From: Alphaproteobacteria bacterium
GTDB lineage: Bacteria; Pseudomonadota; Alphaproteobacteria; Rickettsiales; UBA8987
Direction of reading: 5' to 3'
Length of the DNA: 7,352 nucleotides
NCBI GenBank assembly: GCA_003531345.1
Contig: DQGZ01000218.1
Location: 1-7,352, forward strand
Shown: one piece after another, positions 1 to 6,209 of the stretch
Layout: each line of letters starts with the position of its first letter
Numbering within the stretch: position 1 is the first letter of the stretch
Made by a program: the position numbers and the translations under genes
Notes under the pieces: model-generated
Told to the model about the DNA's origin: nothing
What the model saw: the letters and a program-made list of their open reading frames with translations, nothing else
The model's database searches: none

Positions 1-426
1 GAATATTTGCCTGAACATTTATTCGGTTGTGAAAAATTTGAATGTGTAACCTCTAGAAAAGAAAAGGGGCAAAGCAATATAGTGTTTCAGAAAATAATTG
101 GAGTTAATAAAGAAGGCTTATGTGTTCATGAACAAACCACAGAGAACTCAGAAAAAATTATTTGTCAGTATGAAAAGGAGTCCAGAAAATTCCTTTCAAT
201 AAAAATGCAGGATGCAAAAACTGGCAAATTAGGCAATACCCCAGAAGACATTGAATATTCCGAAGCCCTGATAGGGGAGATATTCTATAATGAGTGTGAA
301 GTTTTTGATAAGAGTGGCAAAAAACTCAATTTTTCAGAAGTCGAACAGCAAGAGCCAGAGCTTGACTTTAAAACCATAGCTAGAAAACTAAAAAAGGAAG
401 AGCTTGATGAGGAGTTGCTTGAGTAA
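1..426 (+). CDS. Hypothetical protein, 5' end outside window
   Basis: The reading frame is open from the first base to a TAA at 424-426, so this is most likely the last 141 codons of a gene that begins upstream. A TTG at position 7 could be a start, but only six bases precede it and no ribosome binding site can be judged. I do not recognise the protein. It has no hydrophobic segment, five scattered cysteines, many alternating polar and hydrophobic stretches that suggest beta structure, and a very acidic, probably helical tail (ending KKEELDEELLE). It lies 55 bases upstream of the prepilin gene on the same strand, so cotranscription is possible, but nothing in it resembles a pilus assembly component. 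Coding status is supported by the length of the open frame in AT-rich DNA. Confidence 0.6.
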   Translation, partial: EYLPEHLFGCEKFECVTSRKEKGQSNIVFQKIIGVNKEGLCVHEQTTENSEKIICQYEKESRKFLSIKMQDAKTGKLGNTPEDIEYSEALIGEIFYNECEVFDKSGKKLNFSEVEQQEPELDFKTIARKLKKEELDEELLE

Positions 427-481
427 GGAATAGCTTACACGTTTAATTAGCTAACAGTACCTAACAATTAAAATTAGAAAG

Positions 482-1189
482 ATGCAGAAAGGTTTTACAC
501 TTATAGAAATGTCCATAGTGCTGGTAATTGTTGGTTTGATAATCGGCGGTATACTTGCAGGGGAAGACATATTAGAGAACTCTAAGAGAATTTCTATAGT
601 TTCACAATTACAGAAATATAAATCTGCCTATGAGTCTTTTAAGGAGAAATATTACTCTCCCCCGGGTGATATGTCTGATGCGGAAAGCGCTTGGGGTGCA
701 AGTAAAACTAATAATGGTGATGGTGATGGCTTGATTACTTCCTCAGGTAGTGAAGACTATTTGGCTTGGCAACATCTAGCATTAGCGGGGTTTATTAATG
801 GTTATTATTCTGGCGCACTAACTGCTATTACCAATGTTAATATTGGCGTTGATATTCCTGAAGCTCCATATACCAAAACTGGTTATAGGATGATAAGAGA
901 TGAGGCAAAAATTTTGTTTAAAACAAACTCAGTTCAATTTGGAAGATATCGTAGTGGCAGCGATATGGATAATGGTGCATTAACTCCTAAGCAGGCACTT
1001 AATATTGATGAGAAGATAGATGACAGGAACCCTTCAGAAGGCCAGCTAATAACTATTTCTGGCTATGATATACACCATACTAGATGCGTTATAGCTGGTG
1101 ATGCAGGTGATGAAGATGATACTTATGCAGTTTCTATTAAAACGAGAGATTGTATTCTAATTTATTACCTAGACCAAACTCAGCAATAA
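482..1189 (+). CDS. Type IV prepilin / pseudopilin-like protein
   Basis: A 235-residue protein starting MQKGFTLIEM, a class III prepilin signal. The leader is four residues, prepilin peptidase should cut between Gly4 and Phe5, and Glu5 of the mature chain (residue 9) is the conserved assembly glutamate. Residues 5-27 form the hydrophobic N-terminal helix that anchors the subunit in the inner membrane. Downstream come PPGDM (60-64), an Asp/Gly loop NGDGDG (78-83) that could bind calcium, LTPKQALNIDEKIDD (167-181), and only two cysteines (202 and 224), which probably close a C-terminal disulfide loop. This arrangement is common in pseudopilins and minor pilins with a PGDM...GDGDG body. The ATG has only a weak purine stretch (AGAAAG, 476-481) directly against it, but the short leader supports this start. 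No peptidase, ATPase or secretin gene is nearby. Whether it serves a pilus or type II secretion cannot be decided. Confidence 0.9.
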   Translation: MQKGFTLIEMSIVLVIVGLIIGGILAGEDILENSKRISIVSQLQKYKSAYESFKEKYYSPPGDMSDAESAWGASKTNNGDGDGLITSSGSEDYLAWQHLALAGFINGYYSGALTAITNVNIGVDIPEAPYTKTGYRMIRDEAKILFKTNSVQFGRYRSGSDMDNGALTPKQALNIDEKIDDRNPSEGQLITISGYDIHHTRCVIAGDAGDEDDTYAVSIKTRDCILIYYLDQTQQ

Positions 1190-1240
1190 AGTTTTCCTAA
1201 CTTGTAAATGCTGGGTAGAGTAACAAATATACAAAACTTG

Positions 1241-1257
1241 CCTGCAGATTATGCAGG
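1241..1257 (+). terminator. Small hairpin after prepilin gene, possible terminator
   Basis: CCTGCA and TGCAGG form a perfect 6-bp stem around the loop GATTA, 52 bases after the prepilin stop codon. There is no T-run behind it, so it is not a canonical intrinsic terminator. It could end or protect the prepilin transcript in the gap between convergent genes. Confidence 0.25.
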
Positions 1258-1347
1258 TTATAGATAATGCCATCACGAGATTATTTAAGTAAAATCTGAA
1301 ACTTTTGCAAACTAAAGAGGGGGTGTAATTTGCTGCGTCAATAGGTA

Positions 1348-1365
1348 TAATTGCAGACGCAATTA
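1348..1365. terminator. Perfect 7-bp hairpin between convergent genes
   Basis: TAATTGC and GCAATTA pair perfectly around the loop AGAC. It lies seven bases beyond the stop codon of the minus-strand gene and about 160 bases beyond the prepilin stop, so it could serve transcripts from both sides. No T-run follows on either strand. A competing stem GCGTC/GACGC (about 1335-1359) overlaps it. Confidence 0.3.
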
Positions 1366-1372
1366 ACTAGCA

Positions 1373-2179
1373 CTATTTAGAAATGTCAAAATAGCCTTTT
1401 TTGTTACCTGTATCGGCATTTCTTCTATAGCAACTAGTTTCATATGGCATATATTTCTTATCTATTTCCGCTCTTATAAAATCCTTATTGCCTGTTTCTT
1501 TCTCTATAGCTTTGTTTATTTCCTTCCTTATTTCCTCACACTGCCGCACCTCTTCCGAAGTTAAACCATCTTGAGATAGTTTTTCAACAAAGTTGATAAA
1601 TTTATCAAAAACTGATTTTTCAGGACACCCACCTCTATCAGTTACTTTAATTTCAATTCCAGCTTGAGCAATAATATTTTTTGGCACTTCTACAGCGTTA
1701 TTTGTAGTAACATTAACTGGGTTTTTGTTAATTTCCTCTTTTGGCACTAAGGGTACTTCATTATCATTGTCTAGATTTACATTAGTACCACTTATAGACC
1801 TCTGCTCATTATGTGTCCAAGAATTTCTTAGATTTTTTTTTGGCTCTGCTGACAAAGTAAACGCAGCAGAAATCCCTTTTTTTCTATCCTCTTTTGATAT
1901 TTCGTGATTTTCTACCTTAACATTTGGGTCGTTAGATCTTACATCCGTTGATTTAATTCCCTCAGTGCCAAGTACTTGGGATATTAACCATGCTCTACCT
2001 GGATTTAAATCATTTTTTTTGTCATACAATTCTTTAACAGCCGTCTTTGTCGTATCGTCAAGCTTTCCCTCTATTTTATAATCCGAAGGTAAAAGCCTTA
2101 GATTTTTTAAACCTTCTTGTATTAGTTTAATTTCACTCTCTGATTTTTCCTTCATCGCTTCTAACAATAAATTTTCCAC
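1373..2179 (-). CDS. Hypothetical protein, weak peptidoglycan-binding-like N-terminus
   Basis: A 268-residue protein on the minus strand. The frame starts at GTG (2177-2179), where GGGGA lies only three bases upstream, a tight spacing. The in-frame ATG at 2153-2155 (Met9) is an alternative with a weaker AGAAG upstream. Residues 15-52 (EIKLIQEGLKNL...KLDDTTKTAVKEL) follow the helix-turn-helix pattern of PG_binding_1 domains (a Q..L..L stretch, then a D..T..AV stretch), but the match is weak and the usual glycine/phenylalanine pattern is poor. Residues 75-175 are Asn/Asp/Lys-rich and probably a flexible linker. Residues 185-255 look helical, with Cys185, Cys214 and Cys250. There is no signal peptide or membrane segment, which argues against a simple periplasmic role. 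It converges on the prepilin gene and is the next minus-strand gene downstream of the tRNA-Ser. Function is unknown. Confidence 0.7.
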   Translation of the reverse strand: MENLLLEAMKEKSESEIKLIQEGLKNLRLLPSDYKIEGKLDDTTKTAVKELYDKKNDLNPGRAWLISQVLGTEGIKSTDVRSNDPNVKVENHEISKEDRKKGISAAFTLSAEPKKNLRNSWTHNEQRSISGTNVNLDNDNEVPLVPKEEINKNPVNVTTNNAVEVPKNIIAQAGIEIKVTDRGGCPEKSVFDKFINFVEKLSQDGLTSEEVRQCEEIRKEINKAIEKETGNKDFIRAEIDKKYMPYETSCYRRNADTGNKKGYFDISK

Positions 2180-2289
2180 ACATCCCCACTTATTATTTGT
2201 TAAATAAACAGTTTAGCTCTTTGTTTTACCTAGTTGTAACATATAGTTATTAATTTTTCGTTAAAGCTAGAGTACCCCAATATAATAGA

Positions 2290-2316
2290 CGCGTATTTAT
2301 TATAAAAAAATATGCG
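2290..2316. other. AT-rich 9-bp hairpin with adjacent TATAAT
   Basis: CGCGTATTT (2290-2298) pairs with AAATATGCG (2308-2316) around a 9-base loop, with one G-T pair. On the minus strand it lies about 85 bases beyond the tRNA-Ser 3' end and could end that transcript, although the T-rich stretch lies inside the stem and loop rather than after it. On the plus strand a perfect -10 hexamer TATAAT (2281-2286) lies just before it, with no convincing -35. No coding region that I accept begins here. Confidence 0.25.
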
Positions 2317-2401
2317 CTTAATCTCAAATTTCTCTAATGGAAGGCTAGATATACTTGGTAAGTTATCTAATTATTTCAAGAGTGGATTTGTTGACCTTTT
2401 A

Positions 2402-2493
2402 TGGCAGAGGGGATGGGATTCGAACCCACGATACGGTTTAACCCGTATAACAAGTTAGCAACCTGCCGCCTTCAGCCTCTCGGCCACCCCTCC
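2402..2493 (-). tRNA. tRNA-Ser (anticodon GCU)
   Basis: Reading the minus strand, the acceptor 5' arm GGAGGGG (2487-2493) pairs with CCCCTCT, with G-T at the outermost pair. Discriminator G follows and then an encoded CCA (2402-2404). The anticodon GCT corresponds to plus-strand AGC at 2457-2459 and sits in loop TTGCTAA over a 5-bp stem containing two G-T pairs. A long variable arm with a 6-bp stem (2431-2436 with 2443-2448) marks a class II tRNA, as expected for serine, and the T-loop TTCGAAT is intact. It decodes AGC and AGU. It is 92 nt long including CCA. A weak promoter candidate on the minus strand (TTGCAA 2578-2583, TAATAG as the complement of 2556-2561, 16-base spacer) lies about 63 bases upstream. 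Confidence 0.96.
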
Positions 2494-2615
2494 ACTGAGA
2501 TTTGGAATTTTTTAGGCAATTTCTCCTGAAAGAGACCCAAAAAGCAACGGACAACCTATTAAATCGTTATAATAAATTTGCAACTAAAAAAGAAGCTATT
2601 GTTCGGCGTGGGGAG

Positions 2616-2652
2616 TTACTCAATATATTCCCCCATCATTCTTTTGAGTGAG
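2616..2652 (+). repeat. Dispersed repeat, copy 1 (second copy at 6124-6162)
   Basis: TTACTC, a variable stretch, ATTCCCCC, then TCATTCTTTTGAGTGAG. The last 17 bases and the ATTCCCCC block are identical in the copy at 6124-6162, in the same orientation; copy 1 has one extra A between the two blocks. The 3' part can fold as TCATTC-TTTT-GAGTGA. The two copies bracket the 1077-codon gene. Confidence 0.7.
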
Positions 2653-2668
2653 ACTTGAAAAATGATGG
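2633..2668. repeat. 8-bp inverted repeat around repeat copy 1
   Basis: CCATCATT (2633-2640) and AATGATGG (2661-2668) are exact reverse complements separated by 20 bases that contain GAGTGAG. The stem competes with the smaller TCATTC/GAGTGA hairpin, so two alternative folds are possible. Confidence 0.5.
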
Positions 2669-2699
2669 ATTGCTTCGTCAGTTCCTTCCTCGCAATGAC
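2667..2699 (-). repeat. GTCATTGCGAG...GCAATCC palindromic repeat, copy 1
   Basis: On the minus strand this reads GTCATTGCGAGG ... GAAGCAATCC, with terminal inverted bases ATTGC (2669-2673) and GCAAT (2692-2696). The same framework recurs at 6075-6107 on the plus strand. The consensus resembles a dispersed intergenic repeat that I associate with many bacterial genomes, including rickettsial ones. Function is unknown. Confidence 0.65.
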
Positions 2700-2771
2700 T
2701 GGTTTTACCAATGCCATAAAAAATAATTTGCAATCAACCTGTTTTTTAACACTTTATTAACTATTATTCTT

Positions 2772-2777
2772 TATACT
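2772..2777 (+). promoter_or_regulatory. Candidate -10 box of the large gene
   Basis: TATACT matches the -10 consensus at five of six positions and would give a leader of about 30 bases. The -35 is poor: TTAACA (2746-2751) is 20 bases away, longer than usual. A ribosome binding site AAGG (2804-2807) follows, seven bases before the ATG at 2815, which supports that start codon. Confidence 0.35.
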
Positions 2778-2814
2778 ACGTAAAAATAAACCCGAAAAAC
2801 CAAAAGGTAATTTT

Positions 2815-5800
2815 ATGAAAAAACTACGTCAAACCGCAATTCAACAACAATTTCAGCAGGTAGTTCACCCAGTGGATGCAATGTTGCAGGAGATAAAAAG
2901 AATAAAAGATAAAATAGCACAAGAGGTTAAAGGTGAAATTTCGCTTATTAATGCTGGAGGAGGGACTGCTAGATTGAATGCTTTTATTAGTGGCGGTGCA
3001 TCAAGGATTGATACTATGACTTTGAGTGAGTTTATGTCTGCGGCTGAGGCATTGGGTGATCAATATAAACTTAAAGGCACTGAAGTAGGTCAGGCAGAAC
3101 ATACTTATAAAAATACGTTTACAGCTCAACAGCTTAGGGACATAAAAATGGATAGTGATATTTTTGAGGCTAAAAACCCTCTTAATCCTGAGGGGGAGTT
3201 AAAAAAAAATTATACTGTTGCGATTAAACCTAAAGGAAATGAATCTACTAAACCGAAGAAAAACCCAGTTGATGTGTATTTGAAAACATTTGTTGGTAGA
3301 GAAAACCTAGAATCTCAATTGTATTTTGATCTTCTTATGAATACTGAAGCAACTCTAGAAAGTTTTATAGACACAAAAGGGGTTGCTGATGCTTTTTACA
3401 ATAAGGGGTATTATACCCCTCAACAAATAAAAGCTGCACTAGATGATAAAACACTAAGAGTTGATGATATAAAAGAGGAATATAAAAAGACTAAAACTAT
3501 TTATTTCAAAACTGTAGAGCAGATAGTAAACTTGATGAAGGGAGCGGAAGGTGCAACTACCCTAGAGCAAGCTTTTGATGTTGCAATTGATAGATTTGTT
3601 GCTAATGAAAATGATACTAAGGAAGAGCTAAAAAAGCATCACTATTTTAAGAGTGATTTATTAGAGACACTAAGGGGTAAAAATGTTACGACCATAGATG
3701 AACTAAAAAAATATGTAGTTGGTCTAGACCTAACAACTACTGGTAATACTACTTATGCTGATGTGAGTATTAATAACGCTGATAGGAGAGAAAAGGCGGT
3801 GCTAGATATGGTGAAGAGAACTAATGGTGTCACGCCTGATAAAACAGCTCTTGAAAGGCGAGCAGATACAGACGCTGGTAATAGCGGCAATAAAAAATCT
3901 AATACTACCCCCCCAAGAAATTTAGTGGCGGAGTTGAAAAAATTTATTGATGAAGGATTAAAAACTTTTTCTGTACCAGACCCTGGTGTTCCGCCAATTG
4001 CAGGTAAGTCTAGAAATACCCTTGGTTATATAGTTTCATCTGTACCAAGCGCTACTTCGCCGATTGCAAATGCGGCTAAGTCATTCCTTGCGAAAGTTGT
4101 TAATGAGGGTGGGTTTGGCATTAGCAATGCAAATGTTGATAATGTTGTTGATAAAATAAAAGGAATAAACCCAGCTAGTTTAAGTGATGAGCAAAAAGCA
4201 CTGCTAGACCAGGTAAACTGGATGCGTGATAACTACGCTGAGACAAAAGGCAGATATTCAGGTTATAATTCTGGCGGTCAATTAGCAACAAACCTTGCAG
4301 GCTACCAAACACTCACAGGAGCAGATGCCCAGCAAGCACTGGAAAAATACCTGAAATCTGGCGAGTTGCTGAAAAAATACCTGCCAGAAAGTGTTTTAAA
4401 GCATGATAAGGCAGAAAAAATTATAAAGATTGAGCATACAGTTGATGAGACAACTGCAAGAGCGGAGATAGAAAGAGACATTCAAATGTTCAAACTTAAA
4501 TTAACCGCGCTGATACCTGCCTCAAGTGTTGCAGCAGGTAATGTCAGTATGTTAGCAACAGACATAGTTTCACAGCTGGGAACATTAGGCTATATAGCCA
4601 CTACAGGGGGGGTAACAACAGTTCTGCCAGTTGATAAAATAGCTGAAAAGTTAAGTGTAGCATCTGATAATAATAAAATCACTAACCCTGAAACGGCAAA
4701 AGTTGTTGCACAGTTTATTCATGAATATGCAAATAAGGCGATGAGCGCAAATGCCTCTCCAACTACTAATACTGATTTCACCTTAAACAATCTTAATGAT
4801 AGAATTAATAAATTTCAAACAGCTATAAGTAACCCGCAAATTTATAATGTTTATGGTGAAGAAAATCCAAATAAAAAACCAGCAATTGACGCAAGTTATT
4901 CTATGGTAAACGGAGTTGTAATTATCACAAATAAAATTGACAGACCAATTACCATACCAACAACAGTAAAACCTGATGCTGTAAATAAACAGGTAGCAGT
5001 GGTAAATGGAATTTTTGATGCAATTACGAGAAACATACCAGATAAAGCGCCTGGCGCAACTGACGGCTCCCCTCTTCAACCAAAAGATGTAGCAAGCAGA
5101 CTGAGAAGCAGCTTACTTACCGCTGGGGTTTTAAAACAGGATGCTCAAGGAAGTATAACAATAACAGGTGCTGGTTTATCAGCAGATGTGCAGGCAAAAG
5201 CTATAGCAGAAGCGGTAAAAGTTGTATATCCCGCAGTTGGAGAATTAAATCAGGTGAGCCAGTTAACATTGGCAAATATGCTGAAAGAACTGGCTGATAC
5301 CGCAAATAAAAGTGACGAGGCAAAAGCAAATGTTGATCTCTACAAGCTAGAAGCGCACACTAATAAAAACGCTGATGGCACAGTTAAGCAAGGTGATGTT
5401 TCAGTCGAAGGAATGATAAATGACTACAAGGCGGTGTTTGCAAACCCTAATAACTATAAAATAGACACCAAAGAAACCAACCAAGGCCATAATGCTGAAG
5501 CGTTGAGAAAAATAGCTAGCCTTTTTGAAGCAAAAATTCAATTGGTAAATACAAAGCCTGCCGCAGTATATGAGGCAGCTTACACTCCATTATCACAAGG
5601 TGAAATATCAGAAGTTATTAATTTTGCCTTAGGAAGAGGTGAAGGAGATAATATTACTGAAGCAGCAAAAAATGCCTTAAAAAACTTGAAGTTGACAAGT
5701 GCTGATAAAAAGCTGTTAGAGGATATTCTTCAAGATGTAAAATCAGGAGAAATAAATAACGGCCTAAATGGAACTATGGAGCATAAAATCAATCGTAGGG

Positions 5801-6048
5801 TTAATGCAGTTGCAACCTTACAGGAAACCGCTAGTAAAGACGGCGTGGATGTGAAAGGGGCAAAGGCGTATAAACAAGCCTTAAATACCCTTGGTAAGCA
5901 AGTTGCTGGTGAGACTGATCCATTAAAAGAAATTGTTGATGCCCTAATGAAGCAGGATATAACAGTTAAGGGAAATGATGCGGCAAGGGTGAATCCTATT
6001 CTGGAAAAAGCTAAAGCCGCCACTAAAGAAAAGATTGGTTTGCAGTAG
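2815..6048 (+). CDS. Very large hypothetical protein (1077 residues), repeats in C-terminal half
   Basis: An uninterrupted 1077-codon frame with AAGG seven bases before its ATG. I do not recognise the protein. It has no signal peptide, no membrane span and no cysteines that I can see; it is rich in Ala, Lys, Asn and Thr and appears largely alpha-helical. Residues 1-40 are basic and Gln-rich (KKLRQTAIQQQFQQ), possibly coiled coil. Residues 345-368 and 386-400 are polar or Pro-rich linkers. Residues from about 555 to 935 appear to hold two diverged copies of a 175-205-residue unit, perhaps with a third partial copy after 936. Leu and Ala codon choice changes near codon 463. The gene stands alone between two repeat-bearing spacers, with rpsB 283 bases downstream. 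A cytoplasmic scaffold or an effector exported without a cleaved signal would both fit; neither is shown. Confidence 0.85.
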   Translation: MKKLRQTAIQQQFQQVVHPVDAMLQEIKRIKDKIAQEVKGEISLINAGGGTARLNAFISGGASRIDTMTLSEFMSAAEALGDQYKLKGTEVGQAEHTYKNTFTAQQLRDIKMDSDIFEAKNPLNPEGELKKNYTVAIKPKGNESTKPKKNPVDVYLKTFVGRENLESQLYFDLLMNTEATLESFIDTKGVADAFYNKGYYTPQQIKAALDDKTLRVDDIKEEYKKTKTIYFKTVEQIVNLMKGAEGATTLEQAFDVAIDRFVANENDTKEELKKHHYFKSDLLETLRGKNVTTIDELKKYVVGLDLTTTGNTTYADVSINNADRREKAVLDMVKRTNGVTPDKTALERRADTDAGNSGNKKSNTTPPRNLVAELKKFIDEGLKTFSVPDPGVPPIAGKSRNTLGYIVSSVPSATSPIANAAKSFLAKVVNEGGFGISNANVDNVVDKIKGINPASLSDEQKALLDQVNWMRDNYAETKGRYSGYNSGGQLATNLAGYQTLTGADAQQALEKYLKSGELLKKYLPESVLKHDKAEKIIKIEHTVDETTARAEIERDIQMFKLKLTALIPASSVAAGNVSMLATDIVSQLGTLGYIATTGGVTTVLPVDKIAEKLSVASDNNKITNPETAKVVAQFIHEYANKAMSANASPTTNTDFTLNNLNDRINKFQTAISNPQIYNVYGEENPNKKPAIDASYSMVNGVVIITNKIDRPITIPTTVKPDAVNKQVAVVNGIFDAITRNIPDKAPGATDGSPLQPKDVASRLRSSLLTAGVLKQDAQGSITITGAGLSADVQAKAIAEAVKVVYPAVGELNQVSQLTLANMLKELADTANKSDEAKANVDLYKLEAHTNKNADGTVKQGDVSVEGMINDYKAVFANPNNYKIDTKETNQGHNAEALRKIASLFEAKIQLVNTKPAAVYEAAYTPLSQGEISEVINFALGRGEGDNITEAAKNALKNLKLTSADKKLLEDILQDVKSGEINNGLNGTMEHKINRRVNAVATLQETASKDGVDVKGAKAYKQALNTLGKQVAGETDPLKEIVDALMKQDITVKGNDAARVNPILEKAKAATKEKIGLQ
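4477..5619 (+). repeat. Two diverged protein-level repeat units in the large protein
   Basis: Unit 1 covers residues 555-730 and unit 2 residues 731-935. Matching landmarks occur in the same order: a helix ending in F559/F734, a D-I/V-x-S helix starting at D583/D758 (24 residues after the Phe in both), INKFQTAISNPQIY (664-677) against INDYKAVFANPNNY (868-881), a strand ending TNK (707) or NTK (914), then VVN (729-731) or VIN (934-936). Unit 2 is longer by about 29 residues between the second and third landmarks. DNA identity is low, so the duplication would be old. The alignment was made by eye. Confidence 0.45.
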
Positions 6049-6074
6049 CTTTTTATTTTTCGTTACTTGGTTTT

Positions 6075-6107
6075 GTCATTGCGCGGGCTTAAAAGCCCGC
6101 GGCAATC
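6075..6107 (+). repeat. GTCATTGC...GCAATC palindromic repeat, copy 2, strong GC hairpin
   Basis: GTCATTGC (6075-6082) and GCAATC (6102-6107) enclose the arms GCGGGC (6083-6088) and GCCCGC (6095-6100) with loop TTAAAA. ATTGC/GCAAT extends the stem across a bulged G. It lies 26 bases after the stop codon of the large gene, so it may block read-through or protect the mRNA 3' end, but there is no T-run behind it. It shares its ends with the element at 2667-2699 in opposite orientation, while the stem interior differs. Confidence 0.65.
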
Positions 6108-6123
6108 TACCCGCACAATACAA

Positions 6124-6162
6124 TTACTCCTTGGAATATTCCCCCTCATTCTTTTGAGTGAG
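6124..6162 (+). repeat. Dispersed repeat, copy 2
   Basis: TTACTC, a variable stretch, ATTCCCCC and TCATTCTTTTGAGTGAG, matching 2616-2652 in the same orientation. Here the 3' part folds into a 7-bp hairpin: CTCATTC (6145-6151), loop TTTT, GAGTGAG (6156-6162), with one T-G pair. Confidence 0.7.
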
Positions 6163-6179
6163 CCATCCTGCAAAAAATG

Positions 6180-6207
6180 CTTGCTCTTAGCACGTTTCTG
6201 GTATAGA
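6180..6207 (+). promoter_or_regulatory. Candidate rpsB promoter with extended -10
   Basis: CTTGCT (6180-6185) as -35, a 16-base spacer, and TATAGA (6202-6207) preceded by TG at 6199-6200, an extended -10. Transcription would begin near 6214 and give a leader of about 118 bases, long enough to hold the fold described next. Confidence 0.35.
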
Positions 6208-6209
6208 AG

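Larger units (their letters stand above)
2494..2814. other. Gene-free spacer with palindromic repeats
   Basis: This 321-base spacer between the divergently oriented tRNA-Ser and the 1077-codon gene has no open frame I accept. It should hold promoters for both genes. Its centre (2616-2699) is taken up by three overlapping repeat or palindrome elements listed separately. The last 75 bases are very AT-rich and contain the likely promoter and ribosome binding site of the large gene. Confidence 0.6.

Noticed and set aside
1208..1267. 19-codon frame MLGRVTNIQ... after the prepilin gene.
   Set aside because: Too short, no ribosome binding site, and it spans the 1241-1257 hairpin.
1725..1907. 60-codon plus-strand frame inside the 268-codon minus-strand gene.
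   Set aside because: It is fully contained in the larger gene on the other strand and its composition looks like the shadow of that gene.
2312..2458. A 48-codon plus-strand frame (MRLISNFSNGRLD...) with a TATAAT box 26 bases upstream.
   Set aside because: Its last third is the antisense of tRNA-Ser, giving the WQRGWDSNPR-type peptide seen when tRNA genes are translated in error, and there is no ribosome binding site before the ATG.
2402..2493. tRNA-Ser as an integration site with an att duplicate.
   Set aside because: I could find no second copy of the tRNA 3' end in the window and no integrase gene.
4783..5079. 98-codon minus-strand frame within the large gene.
   Set aside because: Cys/Ile/Tyr-rich sequence typical of the complement of AT-rich coding DNA; no start signal.
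5730..6023. 97-codon minus-strand frame within the large gene.
   Set aside because: It overlaps the well-supported plus-strand gene throughout and has no family features.
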